DNA of 64,000 nucleotides from Pontibacter burrus (lineage in GTDB: Bacteria > Bacteroidota > Bacteroidia > Cytophagales > Hymenobacteraceae), in contig NZ_JAAGWD010000006.1 in NCBI RefSeq assembly GCF_010686685.1, positions 248,001 to 312,000 of the forward strand, given 5' to 3'. The position numbers were made by a program, and so were the translations under genes. The notes beneath the pieces were generated by a model. The model did not search any database. It was given only the letters and a program-made list of their open reading frames with translations, and was not told where the DNA came from. Of this stretch, positions 45,157 to 54,490 are shown one piece after another; position 1 is the first letter of the stretch, and each line of letters begins with the position of its first letter.

Positions 45157-46401
45157 CTATAGTGCCATTTCCAGTGGCTTTTGCTGTTTACTGCCTTGCT
45201 GATACGTGCTTAAGAACAGGGCTAGCTTATCCATTGTCTGGCTTAACTCTTCTGCTCCCGGTAAATACACTACCCTGAAGTGATCTGGTTGTTTCCAGTT
45301 AAAGCCGCTGCCGTGTACCAGCAATACCTGGTGCGCTTCCAGGAAATCAAGCACAAACTGCTGATCGCTCTGTATATTGAATTTCTTCACGTCAATCTTC
45401 GGGAAAAGGTAGAACGCACCCTTTGGCTTCACGCAGGAAATTCCCGGTATAGCAGATAATTTTTCGTAGCAGATAGTGCGCTGCTGGCCTAGTCTGCCTG
45501 TTGGCAACACCATGCTATCTACAGTGGTTGGACCTTCCAGTGCAACCTGCAACGCAAACTGTGCCGGTACGTTGCTGCACACACGCAGGCTGGCAAGTAA
45601 GTTTAATCCTTCCAGGTAGCTGGTTGCTTTGTGCTTGGCACCGCTCACCATTATCCAGCCTGCTCTGTAACCTGCTGCCAGGTAGTTTTTAGAAAGACCA
45701 CTCAGCGTTACAAATACTACTTTATCAGAAAGAGTTGCTGTAGAAGTAAACTCTACTTCATCATACAGGATTTTGTCATAGATCTCATCAGAGAAGATAA
45801 CAAGATTGTGCTCTTCTGCTAACTGTACAATTTCCTGCAATAATTCTTTAGAGTAAACCGCACCGGTCGGGTTGTTTGGGTTAATGATAACAATGGCCTT
45901 TGTGCGGCTGTTGATCTTGCTTCTGATATCCGCTACATCCGGGAACCACTCCGATTCTTCGTCACAGAGGTAATGCACGGCCTTACCGCCTGCAAAACGT
46001 ACGGCTGCAGTCCACAACGGGTAATCCGGAGATGGTACCAGCATTTCGTCACCATCGTTCAGCAGCGTCTGCACCGACTGCATGATAAGCTCGCTCAAAC
46101 CGTTGCCCAGAAAAATATCGTCAACATGAATATTGGCAATACCTTTCTTCTCATAATAGCGCTTTACCGCCTCACGGGAGCTGAGTAAGCCTTTATGATC
46201 AGAATAGCCCTGTGCCAGGTGCATGTTATCGATGATGTACTGTACCATTGCCGGCGGGGCATCGAAGCCGAAAGGTGCCGGATTACCAATGTTCAGTTTT
46301 GTAATGTAATGCCCCTGCTGCTCCAGTTCCTTTGCTTTTTCGTATACCGGTCCACGCAGGTCGTAAGACACATTATTGAGACGCTCGCTTTTAAGTATCA
46401 T
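45157..46401 (-). CDS. PLP-dependent aminotransferase (AlaA/aspartate-type)
   Basis: A 414-residue class I/II aminotransferase. Start at 46401 chosen because the promoter at 46423-46454 covers the alternative start at 46434. Family marks: KLNIGNPAPFGFD near 35, NPNNPTGAVYS (substrate carboxylate and PLP contact), FSDEIYDKILYD with the PLP pyridine-binding Asp, and SGLSKNYLAAGYRAGW with the Schiff-base Lys. Layout is closest to AlaA, the glutamate-pyruvate aminotransferase making alanine; exact substrate not proven. Confidence 0.88.
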   Translation of the reverse strand: MILKSERLNNVSYDLRGPVYEKAKELEQQGHYITKLNIGNPAPFGFDAPPAMVQYIIDNMHLAQGYSDHKGLLSSREAVKRYYEKKGIANIHVDDIFLGNGLSELIMQSVQTLLNDGDEMLVPSPDYPLWTAAVRFAGGKAVHYLCDEESEWFPDVADIRSKINSRTKAIVIINPNNPTGAVYSKELLQEIVQLAEEHNLVIFSDEIYDKILYDEVEFTSTATLSDKVVFVTLSGLSKNYLAAGYRAGWIMVSGAKHKATSYLEGLNLLASLRVCSNVPAQFALQVALEGPTTVDSMVLPTGRLGQQRTICYEKLSAIPGISCVKPKGAFYLFPKIDVKKFNIQSDQQFVLDFLEAHQVLLVHGSGFNWKQPDHFRVVYLPGAEELSQTMDKLALFLSTYQQGSKQQKPLEMAL

Positions 46402-46422
46402 TATTATAGTTGCAATTTTTGG

Positions 46423-46454
46423 CGAAGATAACAAACCGCTAGCTTATGCGCTAA
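46423..46454 (-). promoter_or_regulatory. Promoter of the aminotransferase gene
   Basis: On the minus strand TTAG, 20 bases, TATCTTCG; it decides the start at 46401 rather than 46434. Confidence 0.5.
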
Positions 46455-46460
46455 AATAAA

Positions 46461-46492
46461 AGCGGTTATACCTGATTAAGGGTATAACCGCT
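46461..46492 (-). terminator. Terminator of the pirin gene
   Basis: AGCGGTTATACC (46461-46472) / GGTATAACCGCT (46481-46492); on the minus strand followed by TTTATTTTAG. Confidence 0.8.
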
Positions 46493-46514
46493 CTCAACTT
46501 TATTTGTTTTTTGG

Positions 46515-47234
46515 CTAGTAGTTCGCTTCTACTGCCGGCACGTCTACTAATATAAAAGTAGTTTTAGAAGTAGCATGGAATGAAACTATATCCTGATCTT
46601 CCAGTCTGATCTGGTCGTTATCCTGTAGTTCAACGCCGTTCACGATCAAGCTTCCTTCTAAAACATAAATCAGATTTTTGCGGATCTTGAAGGTCTGGTA
46701 ATCATAATCTTTACCCTGGCTGAAGTTCCCATAGTAAATAGTAGAATTTGAGTTTATGAAAACGACATCTTCCATCACTTTCTGCCCGGTTACAAGAGGC
46801 ACCAGTTCATCTTTCTTATCCAGAAAATCAACCTTCATCTGCTCATAGGAAGGTGCTAATCCCCGCTTGTTCGGCAGGAACCAGAGTTGGAGCAAGTTAA
46901 CTCCATTATTAGAGCGATTGGCTTCGGAATGTGTAATCCCGGTCCCAGAGGTCATGCGTTGCACTTCGCCTGGTCCAATAACCAGTTCATTGCCCAGGTT
47001 ATCGATGTGGGTTAATTCGCCGTCCAGCACGATCGTTACAATCTCCATATCAGAATGCGGATGCATCGGGAAACCGGAGTCCGGACCTACATAATCGTGG
47101 TTAAAAACACGCAGCGGCCCAAACTGCACATTCGCCGGGTCATAATAATCGGCAAAGGAGAAAAGGTAAAATGAGCGGAGCCAATCTCCTGTTCTTGCTT
47201 CATGACGCTCGGAAGCTGCTATCTGTTTTATCAT
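46515..47234 (-). CDS. Pirin-family protein
   Basis: A 239-residue bicupin of the pirin/YhhW type. The start at 47234 (MIKQIAASERHEARTGDWL) aligns with YhhW; another Met at 47267 would add 11 residues. The iron site of the N-terminal cupin is visible: MHPHSDMEIVTIVLDGEL (His, His, later His in ITHSEAN) and GEVQRMTSGTGITHSE. YhhW-type pirins have quercetinase activity in vitro; the biological role is open. Alone, with its own terminator. Confidence 0.88.
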   Translation of the reverse strand: MIKQIAASERHEARTGDWLRSFYLFSFADYYDPANVQFGPLRVFNHDYVGPDSGFPMHPHSDMEIVTIVLDGELTHIDNLGNELVIGPGEVQRMTSGTGITHSEANRSNNGVNLLQLWFLPNKRGLAPSYEQMKVDFLDKKDELVPLVTGQKVMEDVVFINSNSTIYYGNFSQGKDYDYQTFKIRKNLIYVLEGSLIVNGVELQDNDQIRLEDQDIVSFHATSKTTFILVDVPAVEANY

Positions 47235-47355
47235 TCTGCTTGGTGGTATAAGTTTGGCATTGTACATATTGAATAGTACTGTTTGCTTTACGCATAATAC
47301 TCAATACTTGTTAAGGATGATGGTAAAGGGGCTGATGGGCGAACTATAAACAAAA

Positions 47356-47382
47356 AAACCTGCACCGTTATGGCGCAGGTTT
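47356..47382 (-). terminator. Terminator of the S24 repressor gene
   Basis: AAACCTGC / GCAGGTTT stem; on the minus strand followed by a run of seven T. Confidence 0.8.
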
Positions 47383-47403
47383 ATAAAACTGATGCAGGTT
47401 GCC

Positions 47404-48165
47404 CTACTCTACTTTCTTTAACTTTTGCATTTCCTTCTGCAAATCCAGCACGATAGAAGATAATTTGTCGAGTGACAGATCGGCAATCGGGAAAGTGGAG
47501 CTGATGTAGGATTTTGCTTCCCATATCTCCTGTATATCATCAACATGTAACTCATAAGGAGAATAGACCGGGTTATCGGAGTGCAGGCGAAGCACAGCAC
47601 CATCCTGTAGTTTATTATAGATGCGTTTAAATACCACACCTTCTTTCCGGCTTATAATAATGCAGGGCGTACCGTCTTTTATAGTTTTCCAATCGTCTAC
47701 ATAGCGTCCAACTATAACCGTTCCGGATGTGATAGGCAGCATAGAGTCGCCGCTGATCTCAAAAGCACGGAAGGTGCCACTGTTGCCAAGCATGGGTAAA
47801 CGGAAACGTGGCAGTTCTTCAATAAACTCAGGGTCGGCGTACCCGTTCAGGTAGCCGGCACTTGCCTTTAACGGAACAAGTTCGATATTCTCCTTATCAT
47901 CCTGGTCAACGGTAATAGCCAGAACACGCATTTTACCCGTTGTAGCGTTGCCCGTGGCTGTATTACTTGACAGATCTACCGTGATGAGTTCATCGAGTGT
48001 AATATGGAAGTGCTTCGCAATATTTACGAGGGTGCTCAGCTTTGGCTCTGCTCTGCCTTCTTCATATGCACCAACCAAAGAGCGTTTTATATCGAGTTTT
48101 TCGGCAAGCTGCGCCTGGGTATAACCAGCTTTTTTACGCAGATACCTGATGTTTGATGTAACCAT
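47404..48165 (-). CDS. XRE-type repressor with S24 (LexA-like) peptidase domain
   Basis: A 253-residue regulator. Helix-turn-helix at 5-60 (YTQAQLAEKLDIKRSLVGAY). The C-terminal S24 fold has Ser141 in SGDSMLPI and Lys180 in VVFKRIY, the LexA/CI catalytic dyad. An Ala103-Gly104 pair lies 37 residues before the Ser, near the LexA cleavage spacing (Ala84-Gly85, Ser119), so RecA-stimulated self-cleavage is plausible. Targets unknown; the long AT-rich gap between this gene and the S8 peptidase gene could hold its own operator. Confidence 0.85.
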   Translation of the reverse strand: MVTSNIRYLRKKAGYTQAQLAEKLDIKRSLVGAYEEGRAEPKLSTLVNIAKHFHITLDELITVDLSSNTATGNATTGKMRVLAITVDQDDKENIELVPLKASAGYLNGYADPEFIEELPRFRLPMLGNSGTFRAFEISGDSMLPITSGTVIVGRYVDDWKTIKDGTPCIIISRKEGVVFKRIYNKLQDGAVLRLHSDNPVYSPYELHVDDIQEIWEAKSYISSTFPIADLSLDKLSSIVLDLQKEMQKLKKVE

Positions 48166-48680
48166 AGCTACTGTGCCAATTAGTTTAGCTTAAAATATAC
48201 ACCTGTATTGCCTTTTAGCAACAGATTTGTAAATATAGCTAATGAAATTATAAATTACTAAACATTTTAGCAATTATTTTAATTAGCTTTTATTTACTTG
48301 ATTAACCTGTAGCAATGACATAAATCAGTTTATGTGATCTTATTTTTTCAATACTTTGCAGAAAGTTAATGCATAATAAAACAGAGTCTCATTCTTATCA
48401 CAAAAGCATAATCAAAAATATTAATATTTATATTAAAATATACTAAAAATAAATATTGCCAATATTTAGTGAGTGCTTTGATAAATCAGAATTGTATTTA
48501 TACATTAGCCACACAGTTAACCAGAGTCAAAACCAAAGCTCCGAACTATAGCTTTAGTACAATTCGCTGTTACAGTCAAAAACTTTTTCAGAAGATTGAA
48601 CTATAGGAAGGTTGCCGCAGTTACGACTGATATTAAAAATGGTTTCATAATAGTTTTCAACTTTTAGCCAAAGCACACTT
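48166..48680. other. 515-base AT-rich divergent intergenic region
   Basis: No gene seen. Very AT-rich between about 48230 and 48480. Holds the S8-peptidase promoter at 48477-48508 and leaves a leader of about 165 bases before 48681. Confidence 0.6.
48477..48508 (+). promoter_or_regulatory. Bacteroidota promoter of the S8 peptidase gene
   Basis: TTTG (48477-48480), 20 bases, TACATTAG (48501-48508), matching the spacing of the consensus. Confidence 0.5.
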
Positions 48681-50144
48681 ATGATTTCAAGCGCATTCAA
48701 GAAGGCCGTTTATATGGCTGTTCTTGGTTCTGCTGTAACGCTCAGCAGTTGCCAGAAAGAAGAACTGATGGAAAATCAGTTTGATGTAAATCCCACCGCA
48801 CTTACCGCCACACACGGACAGCCTATTGAAGGACAATACATTGTGGTAATGAAGCAGAAGGGCAACGAATTGAATGCGACACGCACCGGCAATTTGTCGA
48901 TCAGCGATCGTGAAACCCTGAAGACCACACGACAGCGCCTGCTTCGTGATATGAAACTGAACGAATCTGATGTGAAAGAAACTTTTGAAGGCACAATTAA
49001 CGGTTTTGCTGCTAAGCTTACAAAGGAGCAAGTAGCAGAACTGAAAAGTAACCCGGAAGTAGATTACGTTGAGCAGGACCGCATCATTTCGCTGAGTAAG
49101 CCAACACATGCCTTTGATAAAGGCCAGCCTTCCCACGCTTCAGGAAAAGGTAATTCAAAAAACACAGATAAGAACACTGGCAAAGGAAAAGATAAGAACA
49201 CCACGCCAGAGCCAACTCCTGAACCAACAGAACCAACTCCAACTCCTACTGAGCCAGCTCCAACTCCAGTAGACCCAACTCCTACTCCAATTCCAACAGA
49301 GCCGGCACCAACTGAACCTACTCCTGTAGAAACAGAACCTGCTCCAAATACTGGTCTATACAAAACTATAACGCCTGCTGAAGGTGAACTGGTGCCATGG
49401 AACATTGCCCGTGTAGGGTATGGTGATGGCAGCGGTAAAACAGTATGGATCATCGACTCTGGAATCGATACAGACCACCCGGACCTGAACATTGACCTGA
49501 CAAGAAGTGCGTCTTTTATCTATGGTAATACCTCTATCGAAGATGGTTACGGACATGGCACAAACGTAGCAGGTATTATTGCTGCTAAAAACAACGGTTC
49601 CGGTATGATCGGTGTAGCATCAGGTGCGACTATAGTTGCCCTGCGTGTGTTTGACGATGCTGGTCAGGGAACAGTGTCTCGCGCTATTTCTGCTGTAAAC
49701 CACATCATTAATGTAGCTACTGCCGGAGATGTAGTAAACATGAGCCTTGGCAGTGGAATTTCATCTACGCTGGATAACGCCGTAAGAACAGCTGCAGCAA
49801 AAGGAATCATGTTCGCGGTTGCATCAGGTAACAGCGGTACAGATTGTATTAACAATTCACCGGCCCGTGTAAATGCAGATAATGTTTACACAGTAACAGC
49901 CATGGACCGTTACGATCGCTTTGGTAAGTTCTCAAACTATGGCCAGCCAGTTGACTTTACGGCACCAGGTGTAGATGTGACAACCACAGCTAAAAACGGT
50001 GGTTTAACAAACTATGCTACAGGCACTTCTTTTGCAGCACCACACGTAGCAGGCATCTTGCTGCTGCAGGGCAAAGTTGGCACAGACGGCTTCGTTGCCG
50101 GTGATGTGGACGCTTACCCGGATGCAATTGCTGTGCTGAAATAA
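48681..50144 (+). CDS. S8-family serine peptidase (subtilisin/proteinase K-like) lipoprotein
   Basis: A 487-residue surface protease. Lipoprotein signal VTLSSC (Cys24). Inhibitor I9 propeptide at about 45-135 (IEGQYIVVMKQKGNELN...GFAAKLTKEQVAELKSNPEV). A Pro/Thr/Glu linker rich in PTP and EPT repeats spans about 165-225 (49170-49350). Catalytic triad: Asp259 (WIIDSGID), His292 (YGHGTNVAG), Ser450 (GTSFAAPH). The proteinase K type usually degrades protein for nutrition. The linker probably lifts the enzyme from the membrane. Terminator at 50172-50205. Confidence 0.92.
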   Translation: MISSAFKKAVYMAVLGSAVTLSSCQKEELMENQFDVNPTALTATHGQPIEGQYIVVMKQKGNELNATRTGNLSISDRETLKTTRQRLLRDMKLNESDVKETFEGTINGFAAKLTKEQVAELKSNPEVDYVEQDRIISLSKPTHAFDKGQPSHASGKGNSKNTDKNTGKGKDKNTTPEPTPEPTEPTPTPTEPAPTPVDPTPTPIPTEPAPTEPTPVETEPAPNTGLYKTITPAEGELVPWNIARVGYGDGSGKTVWIIDSGIDTDHPDLNIDLTRSASFIYGNTSIEDGYGHGTNVAGIIAAKNNGSGMIGVASGATIVALRVFDDAGQGTVSRAISAVNHIINVATAGDVVNMSLGSGISSTLDNAVRTAAAKGIMFAVASGNSGTDCINNSPARVNADNVYTVTAMDRYDRFGKFSNYGQPVDFTAPGVDVTTTAKNGGLTNYATGTSFAAPHVAGILLLQGKVGTDGFVAGDVDAYPDAIAVLK

Positions 50145-50171
50145 GCAAAATCATCGATTAAGGTTAACAGA

Positions 50172-50205
50172 AAAAGCCGGCCCGGTTGGGTCGGCTTTCT
50201 TTATT
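50172..50205 (+). terminator. Terminator of the S8 peptidase gene
   Basis: AAAGCCG-gCCC-ggtt-GGGt-CGGCTTT stem with a T-rich tail. Confidence 0.75.
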
Positions 50206-50237
50206 TATAAACTATAGTTTCATCCAGTAAACTATAG

Positions 50238-52373
50238 TTAACTGTTCTGCTCTGCTTTAAACAAAGCAATGGAAAGTCTGATCTTGTGGTACTCATACTG
50301 TTCGCCCAGCGACTCGTACAGGTCTTTCAGTTTCGCCTCCGGCCCTAAACTAAAGATAGCTTTCTTTATAGCTTCATACTCTTTTTTGCTCACAAACCTG
50401 TACAAGTCCACATCATAACCTTGCTCAAATAATGTAGCAAGGTGCGAGTAGATAGTTACAGGGTTCAGGTTGCGCATGCGGGCAATCTGTTCTGGATTGT
50501 TTCCGCTTTGGTAAAGATCGTAGGTAACCAGGTGTGTTGCTCCTTTCAGCTTGTTCCCTTTCTCCTGCTCTTCTGTTATAAAGCCGATGATCTCATTCAC
50601 AAAATCATAGCCATAGCGCTCGTATTTTACAGACCCGACACCGGATATGGAAAGCATCGCAATCCGGTTGGCCGGTTTTTCAGCAGCCATTTCCTGCAGC
50701 GTGCTATCTGAGAAAATGACATAAGGCGGCACTCCGTGCTCATCGGCCAGGCGCTTACGGAGCGCTCTGAGGCGCTCAAACAAGGCGTCCTGAATAACTT
50801 CTTTCTTAGGTCTTACCTTAGGTCGGATTTCTTCGGCAGGCTGTTTTACCTCGTCAAACTTTACAAGCTGTACCGGGCGTCCATCAAATAGCACCTGCCT
50901 GCTTTGCTCCGTTAGTTTTAAAGTATAATTCTGATCATAGGCTAACTCTACCAAGCCAGCATTAAGCATCTGGTGCAAATAACGTTGCCAGTCCATGGTG
51001 CTGATCTCGCGGCCGGCGCCATAGGTTTTTATCTGATGATAACCACCTTCCAGCACCTGTGCATTTCTGGAGCCGCGCAATACATCAATCAAAAGCCCCA
51101 TATTTACCTGCTCCTGCGTGCGGGCAATAGCTGATAGGGCTTTTTGAGCCAGCAAGGTGCCATCAAAGGAGGTAGGCGGGTTACGGCAAATGTCGCAGTT
51201 ACCACAGTCTTTATGCATGGTCTCGCCGAAGTATTGCAGCAGAATCCGGCGGCGGCATATAGTTGCCTCGGCGTATTGTTGCATGCGTTCCAGTTTTACC
51301 AGTTGCAGCTCTACCTGTTCTTCCTTCCCTTCTGTCAGCATACTGCGCATGCTCATTACATCGGCGTAACTATAGAATAACAAGGCATCCGATTTGGCTC
51401 CATCGCGGCCGGCACGCCCGATTTCCTGATAATAGCCTTCTATATTTTTTGGCAGGTTATAGTGGATCACCCAGCGCACATTCGATTTATCAATTCCCAT
51501 CCCGAAGGCAACCGTTGCGCAAACGATCTGCACATCATCTTTCAGGAAATCTTCCTGCGCTTTTGCCCGCTGACTGGCACTCATGCCGGCATGGTAACTG
51601 GTAGCCCTAAAGCCATTCCGCTTTAATTTTTCAGCTATCGCTTCTGTACCCTTGCGACTCAGGCAATAAATAATACCCGGCTGACCGTGGTGTCGCTCCA
51701 GGAACTCTGTGATCTTATTAAACCGGTCGCGGCCAGGTTTAACCATTAAATTGATGTTCGGCCTGTCGAATGAAGAAATAAAAACCTCCGGATTCCGAAG
51801 TGCCAGCTGTTCCTGAATATCTTTCTGGGTAAGCTTATCGGCGGTAGCTGTCAGGGCTACCATTGGGGTTTGCGGGAATTGCTGCTTCAGAATTCTAAGC
51901 TGCGTATACTCCGGCCTGAAATCGTGGCCCCAGGCAGAGATACAGTGTGCTTCATCTACGGCAAACAAGGATACCTTTAAGCGCTTCAGGAATGAAAGGA
52001 AACCCGCTGACAACAGTTTTTCAGGAGAGACATAAAGCAACTTCAGCTCTCCGGCAAGACAGGCATTTTCTACGCGGTATTGCTCTTCTGCAGCCAGTGA
52101 ACTGTTCATGTAAGCGGCTTTAATACCATTTTCAAGCAGGGCTTCTACCTGGTCTTTCATCAGGGCAATAAGCGGCGAAACCACCACACACAAACCCGGC
52201 ATTACCACAGCAGGTACCTGGTAGCAGACAGATTTTCCGCCCCCGGTTGGCATTAGTACTACCACATCCTGCTGCTGCAGAATACAGGAAATAATCTGTT
52301 CCTGCATTGGCCTAAAGTTATCATAACCAAAGTATAGCTTTAATGCTTCCCGCGCTTCCCGAATGCCTGTCAT
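50238..52373 (-). CDS. recQ: ATP-dependent DNA helicase RecQ
   Basis: A 711-residue 3'-5' DNA helicase. Motif 0 YFGYDNFRPMQEQII (14-28), Walker A MPTGGGKS (Lys47), DEAH at 140-143, FGMGIDKSNVRWVIHY near 320, and QEIGRAGRDGAKSDALL near 342. Zinc site C-x-RRRILLQYFGE...DCGNCDIC near 380-403. Winged helix about 410-525, HRDC at about 545-620 (FERLRALRKRLADEHGVPPY), then a C-terminal helix-turn-helix extension of about 100 residues, longer than E. coli RecQ (about 610). Role in fork repair and recombination. Confidence 0.95.
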   Translation of the reverse strand: MTGIREAREALKLYFGYDNFRPMQEQIISCILQQQDVVVLMPTGGGKSVCYQVPAVVMPGLCVVVSPLIALMKDQVEALLENGIKAAYMNSSLAAEEQYRVENACLAGELKLLYVSPEKLLSAGFLSFLKRLKVSLFAVDEAHCISAWGHDFRPEYTQLRILKQQFPQTPMVALTATADKLTQKDIQEQLALRNPEVFISSFDRPNINLMVKPGRDRFNKITEFLERHHGQPGIIYCLSRKGTEAIAEKLKRNGFRATSYHAGMSASQRAKAQEDFLKDDVQIVCATVAFGMGIDKSNVRWVIHYNLPKNIEGYYQEIGRAGRDGAKSDALLFYSYADVMSMRSMLTEGKEEQVELQLVKLERMQQYAEATICRRRILLQYFGETMHKDCGNCDICRNPPTSFDGTLLAQKALSAIARTQEQVNMGLLIDVLRGSRNAQVLEGGYHQIKTYGAGREISTMDWQRYLHQMLNAGLVELAYDQNYTLKLTEQSRQVLFDGRPVQLVKFDEVKQPAEEIRPKVRPKKEVIQDALFERLRALRKRLADEHGVPPYVIFSDSTLQEMAAEKPANRIAMLSISGVGSVKYERYGYDFVNEIIGFITEEQEKGNKLKGATHLVTYDLYQSGNNPEQIARMRNLNPVTIYSHLATLFEQGYDVDLYRFVSKKEYEAIKKAIFSLGPEAKLKDLYESLGEQYEYHKIRLSIALFKAEQNS

Positions 52374-52510
52374 ATGTATTTTTCTGCTCTCTTCTGTTTA
52401 CTCAAAGATACGGTTATTTTACCTAAACCTGTAGTGCTGCCCGTCCTGTAGCTCATAACTAACTACACCTGAGCGCGTAGTTTAATTCATAGCAACTCAA
52501 AAAATAAACT

Positions 52511-52843
52511 ATGAAATCAGAGAGAACAAACAACCTGGAACATGTGCTGATAAAATGCATAACTGCCTGCGAAACCTGCGCTTCCATGTGCCTGCAGGAG
52601 GAGGATGTGAAAATGATGGTGCGCTGTATTATGTTGGACCGCGACTGCGCTGACATCTGTACCTTAACTGCCCGCTTTGTAGCCCGCGACTCGGCACATG
52701 CCAAACATGTAATGAAGGAATGCATCGAAATTTGTCGTGCCTGTGCGGAAGAGTGTGGCAAGCATGACCATGACCACTGCCAGAAATGCGCCGAGGCCTG
52801 CCGCGAATGTGCAGACGCCTGTGAGCAATGGATGAATGGCTAA
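52511..52843 (+). CDS. Four-helix-bundle copper-binding protein (Csp-like)
   Basis: A 110-residue cytosolic protein with 16 cysteines on one face of helices (CITACETCASMC, CIMLDRDCADIC, CIEICRACAEEC, CQKCAEACRECADAC). Spacing of CxxxC and CxxC fits Csp copper-storage proteins, whose Cys-lined bundle holds many Cu(I). No signal peptide, so cytosolic like Csp3 rather than exported like Csp1. A HDHDHC stretch near residue 85 may add metal ligands. Monocistronic with a shared terminator. Confidence 0.85.
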   Translation: MKSERTNNLEHVLIKCITACETCASMCLQEEDVKMMVRCIMLDRDCADICTLTARFVARDSAHAKHVMKECIEICRACAEECGKHDHDHCQKCAEACRECADACEQWMNG

Positions 52844-52925
52844 ACTATAGTTAAGATTTGCCTGGATTAAAACAGAAGGAAATATCACAACTATAGCAGC
52901 GCCAAAATTCGTCTTAAAACAATAA

Positions 52926-52960
52926 AAAAGCGGCACCCGAAAATATCAGGTGCCGCTTTT
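52926..52960. terminator. Bidirectional terminator
   Basis: AAAAGCGGCACC (52926-52937) / GGTGCCGCTTTT (52949-52960) between convergent genes; T-rich on both strands. Confidence 0.9.
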
Positions 52961-52993
52961 CAGTTGACTATAGTTCTATAGTTTAAACTATAG

Positions 52994-53326
52994 TTAGAAT
53001 ATAAAATCCAGGATAGCGCTGATGATGGCCATCACAATTCCAAACAGTAAAGCTGTAATAAAGCCGCTCACATCAAAGCCGGCAATAAGGTAATCTGCCA
53101 GCAGAATAATTAGTGCATTAATTACCAGTAGAAAAAGCCCGAGCGTAACTATAGTTACCGGAATGGTAAGTATAACCAATATCGGTTTTACAAACGTATT
53201 CAGCAGGGCCAGTACTAGGGCAAGTATAAGCGCCGTCAGGAAGCTATCAATATGAACTCCTGGCAAAATATAAGATGCCAGTACAGCTGCCAGTCCTGTC
53301 AGTAAAAGTTTAATAATAAATCCCAT
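52994..53326 (-). CDS. Phage-holin-4-family membrane protein (YvlD-like)
   Basis: A 110-residue inner-membrane protein of four hydrophobic segments (LLLTGLAAVLASYILPGV, LTALILALVLALLNTFV, ILTIPVTIVTLGLFLLVINALIILL split, GFITALLFGIVMAIISAILD). Typical PF04020 pattern with KPIL after segment two and TLGLFLLVINA. The name is historical; members are chromosomal housekeeping or envelope-stress proteins. No phage genes nearby. Confidence 0.88.
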   Translation of the reverse strand: MGFIIKLLLTGLAAVLASYILPGVHIDSFLTALILALVLALLNTFVKPILVILTIPVTIVTLGLFLLVINALIILLADYLIAGFDVSGFITALLFGIVMAIISAILDFIF

Positions 53327-53395
53327 AGTTATAGCTTAAGAAGTATATAGTAAAGGTAAATTATTAAACCTCTTACGCAGCTGTGCAAGCAAAGA

Positions 53396-54490
53396 TTAAA
53401 AATCTGCTTTTAACTTGCCTTGCGACACCGCCATCCAGTTGCACATCTTGTACAGCATACGTGCTCCTACGTTGCCATTCCACTCTGTTTCTCCCGGGCC
53501 AACTTCATTCAGGTCGCAGCCAATAATCTCGCGTCCGGATTTAACCAGTTGCTTGATCAGGTAAACGGCCTCTTCAAACTCTAAACCACCTGGTACCGGA
53601 GTGCCTGTTCCCGGGCAAAGCTTCGGATCAAGGGCATCAATATCAAAACTCAGGTATACTTTCTGTGGCAGTTGCGCGATGATCTTCTTACACTCTTTCT
53701 TCCAGGTTTCGCCGGCATACAGGTTTTCCTTTATTACTGAGTCATAGAAAATAGTGATTCTTCCGTTTGACTGTTCAGCCATTTCTGCTTCTGACTGTGC
53801 CAGGTCACGGATACCAACCTGCACCAGTTTCTTCACCTGAGGCAATTGCAGGGCATTGTACATGATGGAAGCATGTGAGTACTTGAAGCCTTCGTACGCA
53901 ACACGCAGGTCGGCATGGGCATCCAACTGAAGAATACCAAATTCCTCATGCTTCTCGGCCATTGCATGGATTAAACCAAGCGGAGTGCTATGGTCGCCAC
54001 CCAGCAAGCAAACAGCTTTGCCCTGATCCATATAACCGAGTGCTTTCTGCTTCAGCCACTGCAGCAATTCATCGCCTTTTGCGTTTACTTCTGCAGGCAG
54101 ATCCTGAAGTTCAGCAGCATCGGCTTCAGGTTGTCCTTCTTCCAGCCAGGTAATATATTTTTCAGCTTTCTCGCGTAGTTCGTCGCTTACTGCATGCCAT
54201 TCTTCTGAAATTTCTTCCATCGCTATGCCTGCTTTCCAGGCATCCTTAATAGCAGGCTCAAAAAGGTCTATCTGTGGCGAGGCATCAAAAACAGCCTTCG
54301 GACCATTGGCTGTACCAGCACTATAAGATACCGTCACCTCCCACGGCACAGGAATTACAACCACTTCTGCTTCATCAACTGAGAATGGCAGGCCGAACAA
54401 ACCGGCGTTTACATCTCCTACCCCATTCGGGTCGAAGTTGGCAATTTTTTCAGCTTTGCTCTTATGCTGTTGGTTCTGCGGAGTACTCAT
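53396..54490 (-). CDS. speB: Agmatinase-like ureohydrolase
   Basis: A 364-residue member of the arginase/agmatinase superfamily, probably agmatine to putrescine plus urea. Binuclear Mn site motifs: [12 protein letters not shown] near 163, [11 protein letters not shown] near 193, and [18 protein letters not shown] near 280. It carries an acidic insert at about 95-150 ([16 protein letters not shown]) not in compact agmatinases, so the subfamily and substrate are less certain. Its start lies 29 bases inside the end of the SpeD-SpeE fusion gene, so both are co-translated, linking it to polyamines. Confidence 0.82.
   Translation of the reverse strand: MSTPQNQQHKSKAEKIANFDPNGVGDVNAGLFGLPFSVDEAEVVVIPVPWEVTVSYSAGTANGPKAVFDASPQIDLFEPAIKDAWKAGIAMEEISEEWHAVSDELREKAEKYITWLEEGQPEADAAELQDLPAEVNAKGDELLQWLKQKALGYMDQGKAVCLLGGDHSTPLGLIHAMAEKHEEFGILQLDAHADLRVAYEGFKYSHASIMYNALQLPQVKKLVQVGIRDLAQSEAEMAEQSNGRITIFYDSVIKENLYAGETWKKECKKIIAQLPQKVYLSFDIDALDPKLCPGTGTPVPGGLEFEEAVYLIKQLVKSGREIIGCDLNEVGPGETEWNGNVGARMLYKMCNWMAVSQGKLKADF

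Noticed and set aside
52994-53326. Phage holin as evidence of a prophage
   Set aside because: The family name is historical; no other phage gene, integrase or attachment site lies nearby.
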